From Bacillus sp. FJAT-52991 (GTDB lineage: Bacteria > Bacillota > Bacilli > Bacillales > Domibacillaceae), in contig NZ_CP147404.1 of NCBI RefSeq assembly GCF_037201805.1, forward strand, positions 2,380,001 through 2,444,000: a stretch of 64,000 nucleotides of DNA, read 5' to 3'. The translations under genes were made by a program, and so were the position numbers. The notes beneath the pieces were generated by a model. The model worked only from the letters and a program-made list of their open reading frames with translations, was not told where the DNA came from and searched no databases. Within the stretch, counting starts at the first letter, position 1, and each line of letters starts with the position of its first letter. This document shows, piece by piece, positions 47,754 through 60,735 of the stretch.

Positions 47754-47877
47754 TTCTCTTTCCCTCCCTCCGAACACTTACGATTACATGTTCCTTTATG
47801 GAAATTCCATGTACTAAACAATTATAATACAAGCAATTATAACGGTCAAGAAATTTTCTTTACAAAACATCGGCTAA

Positions 47878-48558
47878 TTAATAATCAGAGTCCGATTGAA
47901 GCCCTTGAACAATCTTCACACCAGAACTTGCCCCAATTCTTGTTGCACCGACTTTAATCATATTTTCAGCATCTTCTCTACTACGAACTCCACCAGATGC
48001 TTTCACACCGATATCAGGGCCAACAGTTTTTCGCATCAGCGCGATATCTTCAACCGTCGCACCGCCCGTTGAAAAGCCTGTAGATGTTTTCACATAGTCT
48101 GCCCCTGCTTCAACAGCAAGTTCACAAGCTTTTTTCTTTTCCTCATCTGTTAACAGACAAGTTTCAATGATCACCTTCGTTAATGCTTTGCCTTTAGCGG
48201 CAGATGTAACCGCTTGAATATCTTTCAATACCGCTTCATAATCTCCAGCTTTTAAGGCGCCAATATTGATGACCATATCTACTTCTTCGGCACCGTTTTC
48301 AATCGCGTTCTTCGTCTCAAACGCCTTCACGTCGGATGTCATAGCTCCTAATGGAAAGCCAATCACTGTGCATACTTTGACTGGTGTTCCTTTTAACTGT
48401 TCACTCGCATAAGGTACCCATACTGGATTAATACACACGGAAGCAAATTCATAAGCCTTTGCTTCTTCACAAATTTTACCTACCTCTTCTTTTGTTGCAT
48501 CCGCTTTTAATAATGTATGGTCAATCATTTTTGCTACTTTTTCAAATGGTTTCGTCAT
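47878..48558 (-). CDS. deoC: Deoxyribose-phosphate aldolase
   Basis: DeoC splits 2-deoxyribose-5-phosphate into glyceraldehyde-3-phosphate and acetaldehyde in nucleoside catabolism. The 226-residue TIM barrel has [14 protein letters not shown] at the start, [11 protein letters not shown] (about 85), the Schiff-base lysine in [13 protein letters not shown] (about 155) and [12 protein letters not shown] (about 182), all family signatures. AAGGAGGATAATCG precedes the ATG. It stands alone here, without nupC or pdp, which accompany it in B. subtilis. Confidence 0.95.
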   Translation of the reverse strand: MTKPFEKVAKMIDHTLLKADATKEEVGKICEEAKAYEFASVCINPVWVPYASEQLKGTPVKVCTVIGFPLGAMTSDVKAFETKNAIENGAEEVDMVINIGALKAGDYEAVLKDIQAVTSAAKGKALTKVIIETCLLTDEEKKKACELAVEAGADYVKTSTGFSTGGATVEDIALMRKTVGPDIGVKASGGVRSREDAENMIKVGATRIGASSGVKIVQGLQSDSDY

Positions 48559-48633
48559 GAACGATTATCCTCCTTCAGATAAGTTGTCCGTACATCTCCA
48601 TCTTACCATTGCCTCGATAAAATTGCGAGAATG

Positions 48634-48680
48634 CATGATATTGATTTCAATTGTTTTTGACTCACTTGAATAGAGCAAAC
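48634..48680. repeat. Divergent copy of the GTTGATTTTTGACTCATT intergenic motif
   Basis: CATGATATTGATTTCAA and TTTTTGACTCACTTGAAT are present here in tandem. The same two pieces occur at 35820-35872, the first of them inverted. Confidence 0.45.
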
Positions 48681-48701
48681 AGAAAACGTTAGCATGGCCT
48701 A

Positions 48702-48747
48702 AAAAAAATAAAAGCCTTTCATGCAGTTAGTTATTGCACAAAAGGCG
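48702..48747 (-). terminator. Terminator after mtaB
   Basis: GCCTTTTGTGCA pairs imperfectly with TGCATGAAAGGC on the minus strand and is followed by TTTTATTTTTTTT, 6 bp past the mtaB stop. Confidence 0.82.
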
Positions 48748-48752
48748 GTAAA

Positions 48753-50093
48753 TTAATTCACTACATTTAATTCTTCTTCTAACACTCGGACAAATTGACC
48801 TTCATTGTACGGATAGCCCGCTTTCGTGACTTTCACTTTCACGATTTGACCAACCATTTCTTCAGTTGCTTCAAAAACTACTTTTAAATAATTGTCTGTA
48901 TAACCAACATACAAACCTTCTTTTTCCCCTTCTTTAAAAGGCTCCTCTGGGATCACTTCAAGCACTTCTCCTTCAAAACGAGAAGCATATTCCTTCGCTA
49001 ATTGATCTGAAAGAGCAATTAACCGATGAACACGTTCATTTTTCACTTCTTCATCTACTTGATCGTCCATTCTAGCAGCTGGTGTACCTGTTCGTTTTGA
49101 ATATGGGAAGACATGAAGTTCGGAAAACTTATGCTCTTTAATAAAATTATACGTTTCCATAAACTCTTCTTCTGTTTCACCAGGGAAGCCAACAATAACA
49201 TCTGAAGTAACAGCTAATCCTGGTAATGCTTGTTTCAAGCGGTTTAAACGATCGGCGAAATGCTCCATTGTGTATTTACGACGCATTCTTTTTAAAACGG
49301 TATTCGAACCAGATTGTAGAGGTACATGCAAATGTCTCACCACGATGTTCGAACGATCGATGACATCGATTACTTCATCCGTCAACTGACTTGCTTCAAT
49401 GGAAGAAATGCGAATGCGTTTTAAGCCTTTTACTTTTTCCAAATCAGCAAGAAGCATCGCTAAATTATAATCCTTCATATCAGAACCGTATCCGCCTGTA
49501 TGAATACCTGTTAACACGATTTCTTTATATCCAGCATCAACAAGCTGTTGTGCCTGACGAAGTACTTCTTGCGGATCACGAGAACGCATTAAGCCACGTG
49601 CCCATGGAATAATACAGAAGGTACAGAAATTATTGCAGCCCTCTTGAATTTTTAAAGAAGCTCGTGTGCGATCAGTGAAAGCAGGTACGTCTAACTCTTC
49701 GTACACGCGGTTTTTCATAATGTTTCCAACGCCATTAATCGGCTGACGCTCTTTTTTAAACTGCTCAATATATTCAAGCATTTTCGTTCGGTCTTGCGTT
49801 CCGACAACGACATCGACCCCTGGAATGGCCATAATTTCAGCTGGCGATGTTTGTGCATAACAACCAGTGACACAAATAACCGCATCCGGATTTTTCCGAA
49901 CTGCTCGACGAATGACTTGGCGACTTTTCTTGTCTCCCGTATTCGTCACTGTACATGTATTGATGACATATACATCTGCCGTTGCTTCAAAATCGACTCT
50001 CTCGTAATTCTGGCTTTTAAAAAGCTGCCAGATCGCTTCTGTTTCATAATGGTTTACTTTACATCCAAGTGTTTGGAATGCCACTGTTGGCAT
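48753..50093 (-). CDS. mtaB: tRNA t6A37 methylthiotransferase MtaB
   Basis: MtaB converts t6A37 to ms2t6A37 in tRNAs reading ANN codons. It has the UPF0004 domain with cluster cysteines in GCKVNHYE (about 11), NTCTVTNTG (about 47) and VTGCYAQ (about 80), a radical SAM domain with CNNFCTFCIIP (about 150-157), and a C-terminal TRAM domain (from about 375). I use the ATG at 50093 with GAGGTGATGATA upstream, giving 446 residues. It overlaps the rsmE stop slightly. Confidence 0.95.
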   Translation of the reverse strand: MPTVAFQTLGCKVNHYETEAIWQLFKSQNYERVDFEATADVYVINTCTVTNTGDKKSRQVIRRAVRKNPDAVICVTGCYAQTSPAEIMAIPGVDVVVGTQDRTKMLEYIEQFKKERQPINGVGNIMKNRVYEELDVPAFTDRTRASLKIQEGCNNFCTFCIIPWARGLMRSRDPQEVLRQAQQLVDAGYKEIVLTGIHTGGYGSDMKDYNLAMLLADLEKVKGLKRIRISSIEASQLTDEVIDVIDRSNIVVRHLHVPLQSGSNTVLKRMRRKYTMEHFADRLNRLKQALPGLAVTSDVIVGFPGETEEEFMETYNFIKEHKFSELHVFPYSKRTGTPAARMDDQVDEEVKNERVHRLIALSDQLAKEYASRFEGEVLEVIPEEPFKEGEKEGLYVGYTDNYLKVVFEATEEMVGQIVKVKVTKAGYPYNEGQFVRVLEEELNVVN

Positions 50094-50098
50094 TATCA

Positions 50099-50851
50099 TC
50101 ACCTCATTAGTTCAAAATGGTAGGAAATTGCAGATAAAGCGTACAGCGGAGCGGTCTCTGTTCGTAAAATTCTTGGGCCTAGCCCGCATGGAGTATAACC
50201 ATGACTCCGTAATTTTTCCGCTTCCTTATCTGAAATTCCACCTTCAGGTCCAAAAACAATTAACAATCGATCACCAGGCTGCATATCTGCTAGCACTTGG
50301 TGAAACGCCTGCTTCTCTCCTTGCTTCGCTTCTTCTTCATAAGCATATAATTTAAACGGATAATCTTGTCCGATTTCAATCAATTGATCTAAACTCACCG
50401 GCTTTATCACTTTGGGCACGCGGTTACGATGAGATTGTTCAGCGGCTTCTTTAGCTATTTTAGACCAACGTTCCGTCTTTTTCTCACCCTTTTTCTCATC
50501 CCATTTCACGATGGAGCGATCCGCATGAAAAGGGACAAACAAGCTAGCTCCCAGTTCTGTTCCCTTTTGAATGACGAGTTCGAATTTATCCCCTTTCGGC
50601 AGACCGCTCGCAATGGCGATATCAACCGGCAGCTCTTTCTTATCATGAATCCATTCCACGAGAAAGGCAAGTGCATAATCATTAGAAAGGTGCTCAATTT
50701 CTACCTCTGCTGTCTCTCCATTAGGAAATACAGCATATACATGATCGCCTACTTCCATCCTCATCACTCTTGACAAATGATGAAAATCCTCTCCCTCGAT
50801 TTTTATTGACTTGCCATCCTCTAACTGTTCATTTACAAAGTAGCGCTGCAC
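50099..50851 (-). CDS. rsmE: 16S rRNA m3U1498 methyltransferase RsmE
   Basis: RsmE methylates N3 of U1498 of 16S rRNA. It has an N-terminal PUA-like domain (EDFHHLSRVMRMEVGD) and a SPOUT methyltransferase with the knot motifs LIVFGPEGGISDKE (about 195) and LGPRILRTETAPLYALSAI (about 222). GTG at 50851 follows GGGGTGACAATC and yields 250 residues, starting QRYF like its homologues; the frame to 50860 is a small extension. It sits between prmA and mtaB, a conserved run of modification genes. Confidence 0.93.
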   Translation of the reverse strand: MQRYFVNEQLEDGKSIKIEGEDFHHLSRVMRMEVGDHVYAVFPNGETAEVEIEHLSNDYALAFLVEWIHDKKELPVDIAIASGLPKGDKFELVIQKGTELGASLFVPFHADRSIVKWDEKKGEKKTERWSKIAKEAAEQSHRNRVPKVIKPVSLDQLIEIGQDYPFKLYAYEEEAKQGEKQAFHQVLADMQPGDRLLIVFGPEGGISDKEAEKLRSHGYTPCGLGPRILRTETAPLYALSAISYHFELMR

Positions 50852-50881
50852 GATTGTCACCCCGTCTATTTCATTTTCTTT

Positions 50882-50914
50882 AAAGCTGTCTCACCAACTT
50901 CTGAGACAGCTTCA
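50882..50914 (-). terminator. Hairpin after prmA
   Basis: GAAGCTGTCTCA and TGAGACAGCTTT pair around AGAAGTTGG on the minus strand. The following T-tract is weak (TAAAGAAAAT), so termination may be partial and rsmE may be read through. Confidence 0.65.
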
Positions 50915-50920
50915 AATTGA

Positions 50921-51859
50921 TTATTTTTTCTTGGCAATAATAGCTACCCAATCTTCCATTAAAACCGTTTCTTCAATATCAAAACCAGCAGCAATGACGG
51001 CCTCTTTCACTTCATCACGCTTTTGACTAATAATCCCTGAGGAAATAAAGTAACCGCCTGGCTTCACTACTTGAGCCACTTCATCTGTAAATGACATAAT
51101 AACCTCAGCTAAAATATTGGCTACCACTACATCGACCTGTTCGTCAATGCCATCTAACAAATTGTTCTTCGACACATTAACTGTTTTTTCGACACGATTC
51201 AGATGGACATTCTCTTTTGCGGACTCAACAGCGACTTCATCTAAGTCTAAGGCTGTTACTTTGTTTGCACCAAGTAGTGCCGCACCAATACTTAACACCC
51301 CTGAACCTGTGCCGACATCGACGACATGGTCGCCTAATTTGACATATCGTTCTAACGCTTGCAAACACATGACCGTTGTCGGATGCGTACCTGTCCCGAA
51401 AGCCATTCCTGGGTCCAATTCAATGATTAACTCATCGGTACTTACAGGTTTATACTCTTCCCAAGTCGGAACAATCGTAAATTTTTCAGAAATTTTCACC
51501 GGGTTATAATATTGCTTCCATGCGGTCGCCCAATCTTCTTCATTGACTTCAATCAACGTCATCACGTTTTGACCGATGTCAATATTATATTCGACAAGGC
51601 TCTTAATCGATTGAGCAATCCCTTCTGCGGTTTCAGCCAGAAAACTGTTCACAGGTAAATACGCTTTAACGATTACACCTTCTTCAGGATAGTCATCGGG
51701 ATTTAGCTGATAAATTTCACCAAATTGATCCTCACGCTCTCTCTTTAATTCAAAAGGATCTTCAATGACAACTCCGCTCGCACCCGCTTCATGCAAAATA
51801 TTAGAAATAGGCTCTACTGCTTCGTTTGTTGTTTGAATGCTAATCTCCGACCACTTCAT
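50921..51859 (-). CDS. prmA: Ribosomal protein L11 methyltransferase PrmA
   Basis: PrmA trimethylates ribosomal protein L11. The N-terminal substrate domain starts [16 protein letters not shown]. The SAM-binding Rossmann domain has [27 protein letters not shown] (about 176-194) and NILAEVI (about 245). The ATG at 51859 gives 312 residues; it lies 23 bp upstream of the dnaJ stop on the same strand, so the gene overlaps dnaJ. The frame up to 51889 lies inside dnaJ. Confidence 0.95.
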   Translation of the reverse strand: MKWSEISIQTTNEAVEPISNILHEAGASGVVIEDPFELKREREDQFGEIYQLNPDDYPEEGVIVKAYLPVNSFLAETAEGIAQSIKSLVEYNIDIGQNVMTLIEVNEEDWATAWKQYYNPVKISEKFTIVPTWEEYKPVSTDELIIELDPGMAFGTGTHPTTVMCLQALERYVKLGDHVVDVGTGSGVLSIGAALLGANKVTALDLDEVAVESAKENVHLNRVEKTVNVSKNNLLDGIDEQVDVVVANILAEVIMSFTDEVAQVVKPGGYFISSGIISQKRDEVKEAVIAAGFDIEETVLMEDWVAIIAKKK

Positions 51860-51881
51860 CTGTTGCCAGCTCCATTCTTTA

Positions 51882-53003
51882 TTAGTCACGCTTTAGAGCG
51901 CGTTTTACTTTATCAAAAAAGCCCGCTTGTTGCTCATCTAGCATTTCACCGCTTACTTCCGCAAATTCTCGCAGCAAGTTTTTCTGTTTTTCATTTAATT
52001 TCGTCGGGGTGACTACTTTCACCCTAATATGCTGATCCCCTGTACCATATCCGCGAACATTCGGCACACCTTTGCCACGCAGACGGAATTTGGTTCCCGT
52101 TTGTGTTCCTGCTGGTACCTTCAGCTTAATTTTCCCATGAATGGTTGGCACTTCGATCTCATCACCAAGTGAAGCTTGAACAAATGTGATTGGAATTTCA
52201 CAATAAATATCGTCGCCATCTCTCTCAAACAATTCGTGTGGAAGAACACGGAAAACGATAAATAAATCTCCGGCGGGACCTCCGTTCACACCTGGCTCTC
52301 CTTGACCAGACACACGAAGTTGTTGACCATCATCAATCCCAGCTGGTATTTTCACATGGATTTTCTTCATTTTCGTGACAGTTCCATCGCCGCCGCATGT
52401 CGAGCATTTTTCCTTAATCATCTTACCTGTACCACTACAATATGGGCAAGCACGACGATTAACGATACGACCAAATGGCGTATTTTGCTCTACGTTTAAC
52501 TGACCCGAACCATGACAATGAGAGCAAGTTTCTAGATCTGTACCAGGTTTCGCACCCGTACCTGTACATGTTCCACAAGTTTCCTCTTTCGGAATTTCAA
52601 TATCTGTCTCTTTCCCAAAAACCGCTTCTTCAAATTTGATCGTCATCGTATATTGTAAGTCTGCTCCTTGACGCGGAGCATTCGGATCTCTCCTACGACC
52701 GCCGCCGCCACCGCCAAAGAACGTGCTAAAAATATCTTCAAATCCTCCGAAACCACCGAAGTCTGCTCCACCAAACCCTTGATTTGGATCGGTATGACCA
52801 AATTGATCATACTGCGCTCGTTTTTGATCATCACTTAAAATTTCATAGGCTTCTTTTACTTCTTTAAATTTTTCGTCGGCTCCCGCTTCTTTATTAATAT
52901 CTGGATGATACTTTTTTGAGAGCTTGCGATATGCTTTTTTGATTTCTTCCTTTGAGGCGCTTTTCTCGACGCCAAGCACTTCATAATAATCTCGTTTACT
53001 CAT
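51882..53003 (-). CDS. dnaJ: Chaperone DnaJ
   Basis: DnaJ delivers substrates to DnaK and stimulates its ATPase. The J domain (about 1-70) has the HPD motif in YHPDINK. A Gly/Phe-rich linker (about 75-108) follows, then four CxxCxGxG zinc motifs: [27 protein letters not shown] and CSTCGGDGT (about 145-205), and the C-terminal peptide-binding domains. The ATG at 53003 follows GGGGAGTGG; length 373. It is the last gene of the hrcA operon, though a terminator-like hairpin sits between it and dnaK. Confidence 0.97.
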   Translation of the reverse strand: MSKRDYYEVLGVEKSASKEEIKKAYRKLSKKYHPDINKEAGADEKFKEVKEAYEILSDDQKRAQYDQFGHTDPNQGFGGADFGGFGGFEDIFSTFFGGGGGGRRRDPNAPRQGADLQYTMTIKFEEAVFGKETDIEIPKEETCGTCTGTGAKPGTDLETCSHCHGSGQLNVEQNTPFGRIVNRRACPYCSGTGKMIKEKCSTCGGDGTVTKMKKIHVKIPAGIDDGQQLRVSGQGEPGVNGGPAGDLFIVFRVLPHELFERDGDDIYCEIPITFVQASLGDEIEVPTIHGKIKLKVPAGTQTGTKFRLRGKGVPNVRGYGTGDQHIRVKVVTPTKLNEKQKNLLREFAEVSGEMLDEQQAGFFDKVKRALKRD

Positions 53004-53105
53004 CACTTTCCACTCCCCGATTCCTTTTCACATAAGGGCTATTTTAACATAGTTGCTCCTTAATAGTGAATAGTTAATACCGATCCATTTTTTCACCTAA
53101 TCATG

Positions 53106-53143
53106 AAAAAAGTCAAAGTCAAGGAACCCCTGACTTTGACTTT
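53106..53143 (-). terminator. Hairpin between dnaK and dnaJ
   Basis: AAAGTCAAAGTCA and TGACTTTGACTTT form a 13-bp stem around a short GC loop and are followed by TTT. It may lower dnaJ expression relative to dnaK. Confidence 0.75.
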
Positions 53144-53174
53144 AGCTGCCTAGCGAAAAGGCTAAAGCTTGTGA

Positions 53175-55563
<2,389 letters not shown>

Positions 55564-55752
55564 TGGTTTCACCTCCTTCAAAGTTTTTCCTAATGATTCG
55601 ACCTTTATATTATACACAGAAAGAGAAGGAAGTCAGCAATAACTTCCATGCTTATACTAAGCATCATCTTCCTATCCAAAAGGTCAAAGAAATTCGTTAA
55701 ATGAGATATTGAGCTAAGCCGCTATCACCTAACTCTGCTTCATCTATTAGAT

Positions 55753-56781
55753 TTAACTTTCATACAACTTCGTCAACGCTTTTGTCATATCATGACTTAA
55801 AAAATCGACAAGGGTGATCACCCGCGAGTATTCCATTCGCGTCGGTCCAAGTATGGCAATTGTCCCCACTTGCTCTTCTCCAACAGAATAGGAAGCGGTT
55901 ATTAAGCTGCAATGCTCCATTGCCTCATTATTATTTTCTTTTCCTATCTTTACTTGAATGCCGGTTGGAATATCGCTAATTAATTTATAAATGCCTTCTT
56001 CCTGTTCAATCATATTCATCACTTGACGAATTTTCGCAATATCATGGAACTCTGGCTGATTGAGCATATTCGTTTTGCCACCAAAAAATAATTTTTCTGT
56101 GGTTGGCAAGTCAACAGCATCAGCAAACATAGTTAACATCGCTTCATAATTATAAATATGCTGCTGCATCAGAACAACAATTTCTTTATACAGCTTATCA
56201 TGTAAGTTAGAAAGAGGAATGCCGACCAATCGTTCGTTCAAAATATTCACCATTTTTTCAATATCTGAAGCATCCACACTTTCAGGAAGTGTGAACGTTC
56301 GATTTTCGACATGCCCGGTATCCGTCACAATAATAGCAATCGCTGTGTCTTTACTTAAAGGAACAATTTGTAACCTCTTTACTTTATTATCTTTAATTTC
56401 AGGTCCTAATACAATCGCTGTGTAATTCGTCAACTCCGATAAAATTTTCGCCGACTTTTGCACCACTTTTTCTAATTCATACATTCGTTCAGAAAAGATG
56501 GAGTGAATCGTTTGCACTTCTTTTCGATTGAGCTGTTCAGGTTGTAACAGGTAATCGACATAATAACGATATCCTTTTTCTGAAGGCACTCTACCTGAGG
56601 AGGTGTGAGTTTTCTCTAAATAACCAAGCTCCTCAAGTTCAGCCATCTCATTGCGAATGGTCGCTGAACTGTAAGACACTCTTTCTTTTTCAACTAAGCT
56701 GCGAGAGCCAATCGGCTGTGCAGATTGAATAAAGTCATCAATGATTACTTGTAAGATGAAAAGCTGACGATCTGTTAACAA
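55753..56781 (-). CDS. hrcA: Heat-inducible repressor HrcA
   Basis: HrcA binds the CIRCE operator and represses class I heat-shock genes, with GroE as its folding sensor. The N-terminal winged helix ([16 protein letters not shown] to [15 protein letters not shown]) precedes a GAF-like middle domain and the C-terminal signature [15 protein letters not shown]. The start is TTG at 56781, with AGGTGATGAACG upstream; length 342. A perfect CIRCE lies 16-42 bp upstream of the start, so the operon is autoregulated. Confidence 0.96.
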   Translation of the reverse strand: MLTDRQLFILQVIIDDFIQSAQPIGSRSLVEKERVSYSSATIRNEMAELEELGYLEKTHTSSGRVPSEKGYRYYVDYLLQPEQLNRKEVQTIHSIFSERMYELEKVVQKSAKILSELTNYTAIVLGPEIKDNKVKRLQIVPLSKDTAIAIIVTDTGHVENRTFTLPESVDASDIEKMVNILNERLVGIPLSNLHDKLYKEIVVLMQQHIYNYEAMLTMFADAVDLPTTEKLFFGGKTNMLNQPEFHDIAKIRQVMNMIEQEEGIYKLISDIPTGIQVKIGKENNNEAMEHCSLITASYSVGEEQVGTIAILGPTRMEYSRVITLVDFLSHDMTKALTKLYES

Positions 56782-56796
56782 CGTTCATCACCTCTA

Positions 56797-56823
56797 TTAG
56801 CACTCTCTCTTTGCGAGTGCTAA
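56797..56823 (-). promoter_or_regulatory. CIRCE operator of the hrcA-grpE-dnaK-dnaJ operon
   Basis: TTAGCACTC and GAGTGCTAA are perfect and separated by exactly 9 bases, as in the canonical CIRCE element bound by HrcA. Confidence 0.98.
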
Positions 56824-56833
56824 ATCTATAAAT

Positions 56834-56862
56834 AAATTATCAAAATCAATGCCTATTGTCAA
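56834..56862 (-). promoter_or_regulatory. Sigma-A promoter of the heat-shock operon
   Basis: TTGACA (perfect -35) and TAATTT (-10) are 17 bases apart on the minus strand. The CIRCE element starts 10 bp downstream of the -10, so HrcA would block this promoter. Confidence 0.75.
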
Positions 56863-56886
56863 TGAACATGCTCATGTTGTTGATGA

Positions 56887-58029
56887 TCATTCGATGGATA
56901 ATAAAAACGACTGAAATACTTCGTTGCCAAGTAACTTCCCTTCATCAGTCAAGCGAATCATTTCATTGTTTTCAATGATCAGCAACCCTCTTGCTGTCAT
57001 ATCAGCGAGAGGTTGTTTAAATAGCTCAAGCGGGGAACATTCATATTTTTGACTAAACTGCGTAACGGATACCCCTGCCATTTTCCGAAGACCAAGGAAC
57101 ATTTCTTCTTCCATCTTTTCATTTTTCGACACTTGATGGGCCGATAAAACTGGGAGTTGCCCATTCATCAGTGGCTCGGTATATTTTTTCAATGGTCCAT
57201 GATTGGCTGTTCTAACGCCATTTACATACCCATGCGATCCAGCTCCGAAGCCATAATACTGTTCATTGTTCCAATACACGAGATTATGACGACTTTCAAA
57301 CCCTGACTTGGCAAAGTTACTGATTTCGTATTGTGTCAGTCCATGAGTAGACATTTGTTCCATCAACTCTCGATACATCGCCGCCTCTGTTTCTATTTTA
57401 GGAAGAGGCAATTGATCTTTTCTCATTAAATTATAAAAGACCGTCTTCGGTTCAATAATCAGCGAATAGCCTGAATAATGCGGGAGGCCTAGACTTAATG
57501 CAATCCGCAATGTGTCACGAAAATTTTCGATCGTTTGATTAGGTAAGGCATAAATTAAATCAATGCTAATATTTTCAAACCCAATGGCTTGAGCACGTTC
57601 AATGGTCGTAAATACATCCTGACCTTTATGCGTGCGGCCAATAGATGCCAATAATTCGTCATCAAAGGACTGCACACCAATACTTAAGCGATTCACACCA
57701 TACTCTTTTAACACTTTCAGCTTATCCTCGGTTAAATCTCCCGGATTGGCTTCAAAAGTGAACTCTCCCTCTGTAAATGGGAGAATCTCTCGAATGGATC
57801 GACAAAGAATGTCCAATTGCTCGGCACTTAAAGCCGTTGGGGTACCGCCACCAACAAAAATGGTGTCTAGATGAGTCGTTGGGGCTTGTTCCTTCATCAG
57901 TGTCATTTCAGCTACAAGTGCTGCTAAATACTCCTCAACCGGCTGATTCTTCATAAACACTTTATTAAAATCGCAATAATGACAAATTTGATGACAAAAA
58001 GGGATATGAATATAAGCGGAACGTATCAT
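56887..58029 (-). CDS. hemW: Radical SAM haem chaperone HemW
   Basis: The 380-residue protein has the radical SAM motif CHQICHYC (CxxxCxxC, about residues 12-19) followed by DFNKV, then GGGTPTALS (about 61) and the C-terminal HemN-like domain. HemW proteins bind haem and insert it into targets. They are often misnamed coproporphyrinogen dehydrogenase (HemN), but the fourth residue after the third Cys differs from true HemN. The place between lepA and hrcA equals B. subtilis yqeR/hemN. AGGAGTTTTTTA precedes the ATG. Confidence 0.93.
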   Translation of the reverse strand: MIRSAYIHIPFCHQICHYCDFNKVFMKNQPVEEYLAALVAEMTLMKEQAPTTHLDTIFVGGGTPTALSAEQLDILCRSIREILPFTEGEFTFEANPGDLTEDKLKVLKEYGVNRLSIGVQSFDDELLASIGRTHKGQDVFTTIERAQAIGFENISIDLIYALPNQTIENFRDTLRIALSLGLPHYSGYSLIIEPKTVFYNLMRKDQLPLPKIETEAAMYRELMEQMSTHGLTQYEISNFAKSGFESRHNLVYWNNEQYYGFGAGSHGYVNGVRTANHGPLKKYTEPLMNGQLPVLSAHQVSKNEKMEEEMFLGLRKMAGVSVTQFSQKYECSPLELFKQPLADMTARGLLIIENNEMIRLTDEGKLLGNEVFQSFLLSIE

Positions 58030-58094
58030 TAAAAAACTCCTCTAACATAACAAGAAAAAGGGTCAGCTGTTACGCTTTCCCTTTCCCTCATCAA

Positions 58095-59924
58095 TTATTT
58101 ATTTGGTTCGTCCATTTTCAAAACAGCCATGAAAGCTTCTTGCGGCACTTCAACAGATCCAACTTGCTTCATCCGCTTCTTACCTTCTTTCTGCTTCTCA
58201 AGCAACTTACGTTTACGGGAAATATCCCCACCGTAACATTTAGCTAATACATTTTTTCCCATGGACTTGATCGTTGAACGCGCAACAATTTTTTGACCAA
58301 TCGCCGCTTGAACAGGTACCTCAAACTGCTGTCTTGGGATCAATTCCTTCAGCTTCTCTACAATGACTTTTCCGCGCTCATAAGCAAAGTCACGATGAAC
58401 GATAAAGCTTAACGCATCGACCTTTTCAGCATTTAATAAAATATCCATTTTCACAAGCTTCGACGGCTTATAGCCAATAAGCTCATAATCAAATGAAGCA
58501 TAGCCTTTTGTATTAGACTTCAGCTGATCGAAGAAATCATAAACGATTTCCGACAGCGGAATTTCATACACAACATTCACGCGAATTTCATCCATATATT
58601 GCATATCGATGAAGATTCCTCGTTTTCCTTGTGCCAGTTCCATTACCGCTCCAACATAATCATTTGGTACCATAATAGACGCTTTTACATAAGGCTCTTC
58701 TACGCTATCAATTTTTTGTGGGTCAGGCATATTAGACGGGTTGTCGACAGCGACTTCCTCACCGTTTGTCATTTTTACTTGATAAATAACGCTTGGCGCT
58801 GTCGTAATTAAATCAATTTTAAATTCACGTTCGATACGCTCCTGAATAATTTCCATATGGAGCAAGCCTAAGAAACCACAACGGAAACCAAAGCCTAAAG
58901 CTTGTGATGTTTCCGGCTCGAACTGTAGGGCAGAATCATTTAACTCAAGCTTTTCAAGTGCATCTCTCAAATCGTTAAATTTGGAAGAATCAATTGGGTA
59001 TAATCCACAGTACACCATTGGGTTCAGCTTTCGATATCCAGGTAAAGCTTCTTGTGCCGGATTTTTCGCTGAAGTGATCGTATCCCCAACACTTGTATCT
59101 CCCACATTTTTAATAGCAGCTGTTAAAAAGCCTACGTCACCGACTGTTAGTTCATCACGAGCAGTCGTTTTCGGCGTAAACACTCCAACCTCTGTCACAT
59201 CAAATTCTTTTCCAGTCGACATCATTTTAATTCGATCGCCTACTTTGACCGTTCCATCAACAATACGAATGTAAGCGACAACTCCTCGATACGCATCAAA
59301 CATCGAGTCAAAAATAAGCGCTTTTAATGGAGCTGATGGATCTCCCTGTGGAGCTGGTACCTTTTCGACAATTTGCTCTAATATCTCTTCAATCCCGATT
59401 CCCGCTTTTGCGGAAGCAAGCACTGCCTCTGAAGCATCAAGACCAATGACGTCTTCCACCTCTTGACGTACGCGCTCTGGTTCCGCTGCTGGCAAGTCGA
59501 TTTTATTAATAACCGGAAGGATTTCCAAGTCATTATCTAGGGCAAGATACACATTCGCTAACGTTTGTGCTTCAATCCCTTGAGCGGCGTCGACAACTAA
59601 AATCGCCCCTTCACAGGCAGCTAAACTTCGAGATACTTCATACGTAAAGTCGACGTGTCCCGGTGTATCAATTAAGTGAAAAATATATTCTTCTCCATCT
59701 TTTTCCTTATATGTTAATTGGACTGCATTTAATTTAATCGTAATGCCGCGCTCTCTCTCTAAATCCATCGAATCAAGCAGCTGGCTTTTCATTTCACGAG
59801 CAGTCAACGCCTGAGTTTTCTCTAAAATTCGGTCTGCTAACGTAGACTTCCCATGATCAATATGAGCAATAATCGAGAAGTTTCGAATACGCTCTTGTCT
59901 CTTTAATCTCTCTTCATGATTCAT
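58095..59924 (-). CDS. lepA: Elongation factor 4 LepA
   Basis: LepA is a ribosome-bound GTPase involved in translation fidelity or assembly. G motifs are [13 protein letters not shown] (about 17-29), DTPGHVDF (about 80) and NKIDLPAA (about 134). EF-G-like domains II, III and V follow, then the LepA-specific C-terminal domain ending [20 protein letters not shown], shown here across about 580-600. The ATG at 59924 follows AGGAGAAGGTGAAAG and gives 609 residues; the frame to 59954 overlaps that site. It follows yqxA by about 850 bp because of the repeat array. Confidence 0.97.
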   Translation of the reverse strand: MNHEERLKRQERIRNFSIIAHIDHGKSTLADRILEKTQALTAREMKSQLLDSMDLERERGITIKLNAVQLTYKEKDGEEYIFHLIDTPGHVDFTYEVSRSLAACEGAILVVDAAQGIEAQTLANVYLALDNDLEILPVINKIDLPAAEPERVRQEVEDVIGLDASEAVLASAKAGIGIEEILEQIVEKVPAPQGDPSAPLKALIFDSMFDAYRGVVAYIRIVDGTVKVGDRIKMMSTGKEFDVTEVGVFTPKTTARDELTVGDVGFLTAAIKNVGDTSVGDTITSAKNPAQEALPGYRKLNPMVYCGLYPIDSSKFNDLRDALEKLELNDSALQFEPETSQALGFGFRCGFLGLLHMEIIQERIEREFKIDLITTAPSVIYQVKMTNGEEVAVDNPSNMPDPQKIDSVEEPYVKASIMVPNDYVGAVMELAQGKRGIFIDMQYMDEIRVNVVYEIPLSEIVYDFFDQLKSNTKGYASFDYELIGYKPSKLVKMDILLNAEKVDALSFIVHRDFAYERGKVIVEKLKELIPRQQFEVPVQAAIGQKIVARSTIKSMGKNVLAKCYGGDISRKRKLLEKQKEGKKRMKQVGSVEVPQEAFMAVLKMDEPNK

Positions 59925-59998
59925 ACTTTCACCTTCTCCTGTTAGTCGGCACAATTACACTAGCATTGATTATATCAGCCCCAAAAGCAAATGACAAC

Positions 59999-60609
59999 GA
60001 AAAGCGGAAGGCGCTGTTTAGCGACGTATGGACTGGAGCGAGCCGATCGAGATAAAGGAAACACGATGAACGTTAGTGAATCGATGTTGACTTATCGCAA
60101 GGAGGAGGGCGGAAGTACACTAGTCGCTAGCGCCTGGAGCTGGACAATGCGAAAAGCGGAAGGCGCTTGTTCAGCGACGTATGGACTGGAGTGAGCCGAT
60201 CGAGATAAAGGAAACACGATGAACGTTAGTGAATCGATGTTGACTTATCGCAAGGAGGAGGGCGGAAGTACACTAGTCGCTAGCGCCTGGAGCTGGACAA
60301 TGCGAAAAGCGGAAGGCGCTTGTTCAGCGACGTATGGACTGGAGCCATCCGATCGAGATAAAGGAAACACGATGAACGTTAGTGAATCGATGTTGACTTA
60401 TCGCAAGGAGGAGGGCGGAAGTACACTAGTCGCTAGCGCCTGGAGCTGGACAATGCGAAAAGCGGAAGGCGCTTGTTCAGCGACGTATGGACTGGAGCCA
60501 TCCGATCGAGATAAAGGAAACACGATGAACGTTAGTGAATCGATGTTGACTTATCGCAAGGAGGAGGGCGGAAGTACACTAGTCGCTAGCGCCTGGAGCT
60601 GGACAATGC
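59999..60609 (+). repeat. Tandem array of four 153-bp stem-loop units
   Basis: Units begin at 59999, 60151, 60304 and 60457, giving periods of 152, 153 and 153 bp. Each starts GAAAAGCGGAAGGCGC and ends GCGCCTGGAGCTGGACAATGC. The arms GGCGC/GCGCC and GCGAC/GTCGC let each unit fold on itself. Units are almost identical; the clearest difference is GAGCGAGCC or GAGTGAGCC in units 1-2 against GAGCCATCC in units 3-4, plus a 1-base deletion and C change near the start of unit 1. The array is much more GC-rich than its surroundings and lies between lepA and yqxA. Confidence 0.95.
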
Positions 60610-60727
60610 GAAAAGCGGAAGCAGCCGTTTAGACTCGGCAGACATAAGATGGACCGCTGAAGTGGCGTTCTTTGCCACACAGGCGGGACGGCTTATGTCC
60701 GAGAGTCTGGCTGCTGGAGCTGGACAA
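60610..60727 (+). repeat. Stem-loop repeat, AGACTC subtype, ending the array
   Basis: It follows the 153-bp array without a gap, with the same GAAAAGCGGAAGC start and GCTGGAGCTGGACAA end, but its middle (AGACTC, GACATAAG, GTGGC and their complements) is that of the unit at 24140-24256. Confidence 0.9.
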
Positions 60728-60735
60728 CGAAAAAC

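Noticed and set aside
59991..60632. Long plus-strand open frames through the tandem array, coding a 51-residue repeat protein
   Set aside because: The frame stays open because the period is 153 bases. The same sequence occurs in intergenic stem-loop units elsewhere, the first unit is one base shorter and breaks the frame, and no independent coding signal is visible.
59999..60727. CRISPR array
   Set aside because: The whole 153-bp unit is repeated with no unique spacers between short repeats, and no cas gene is in the window.
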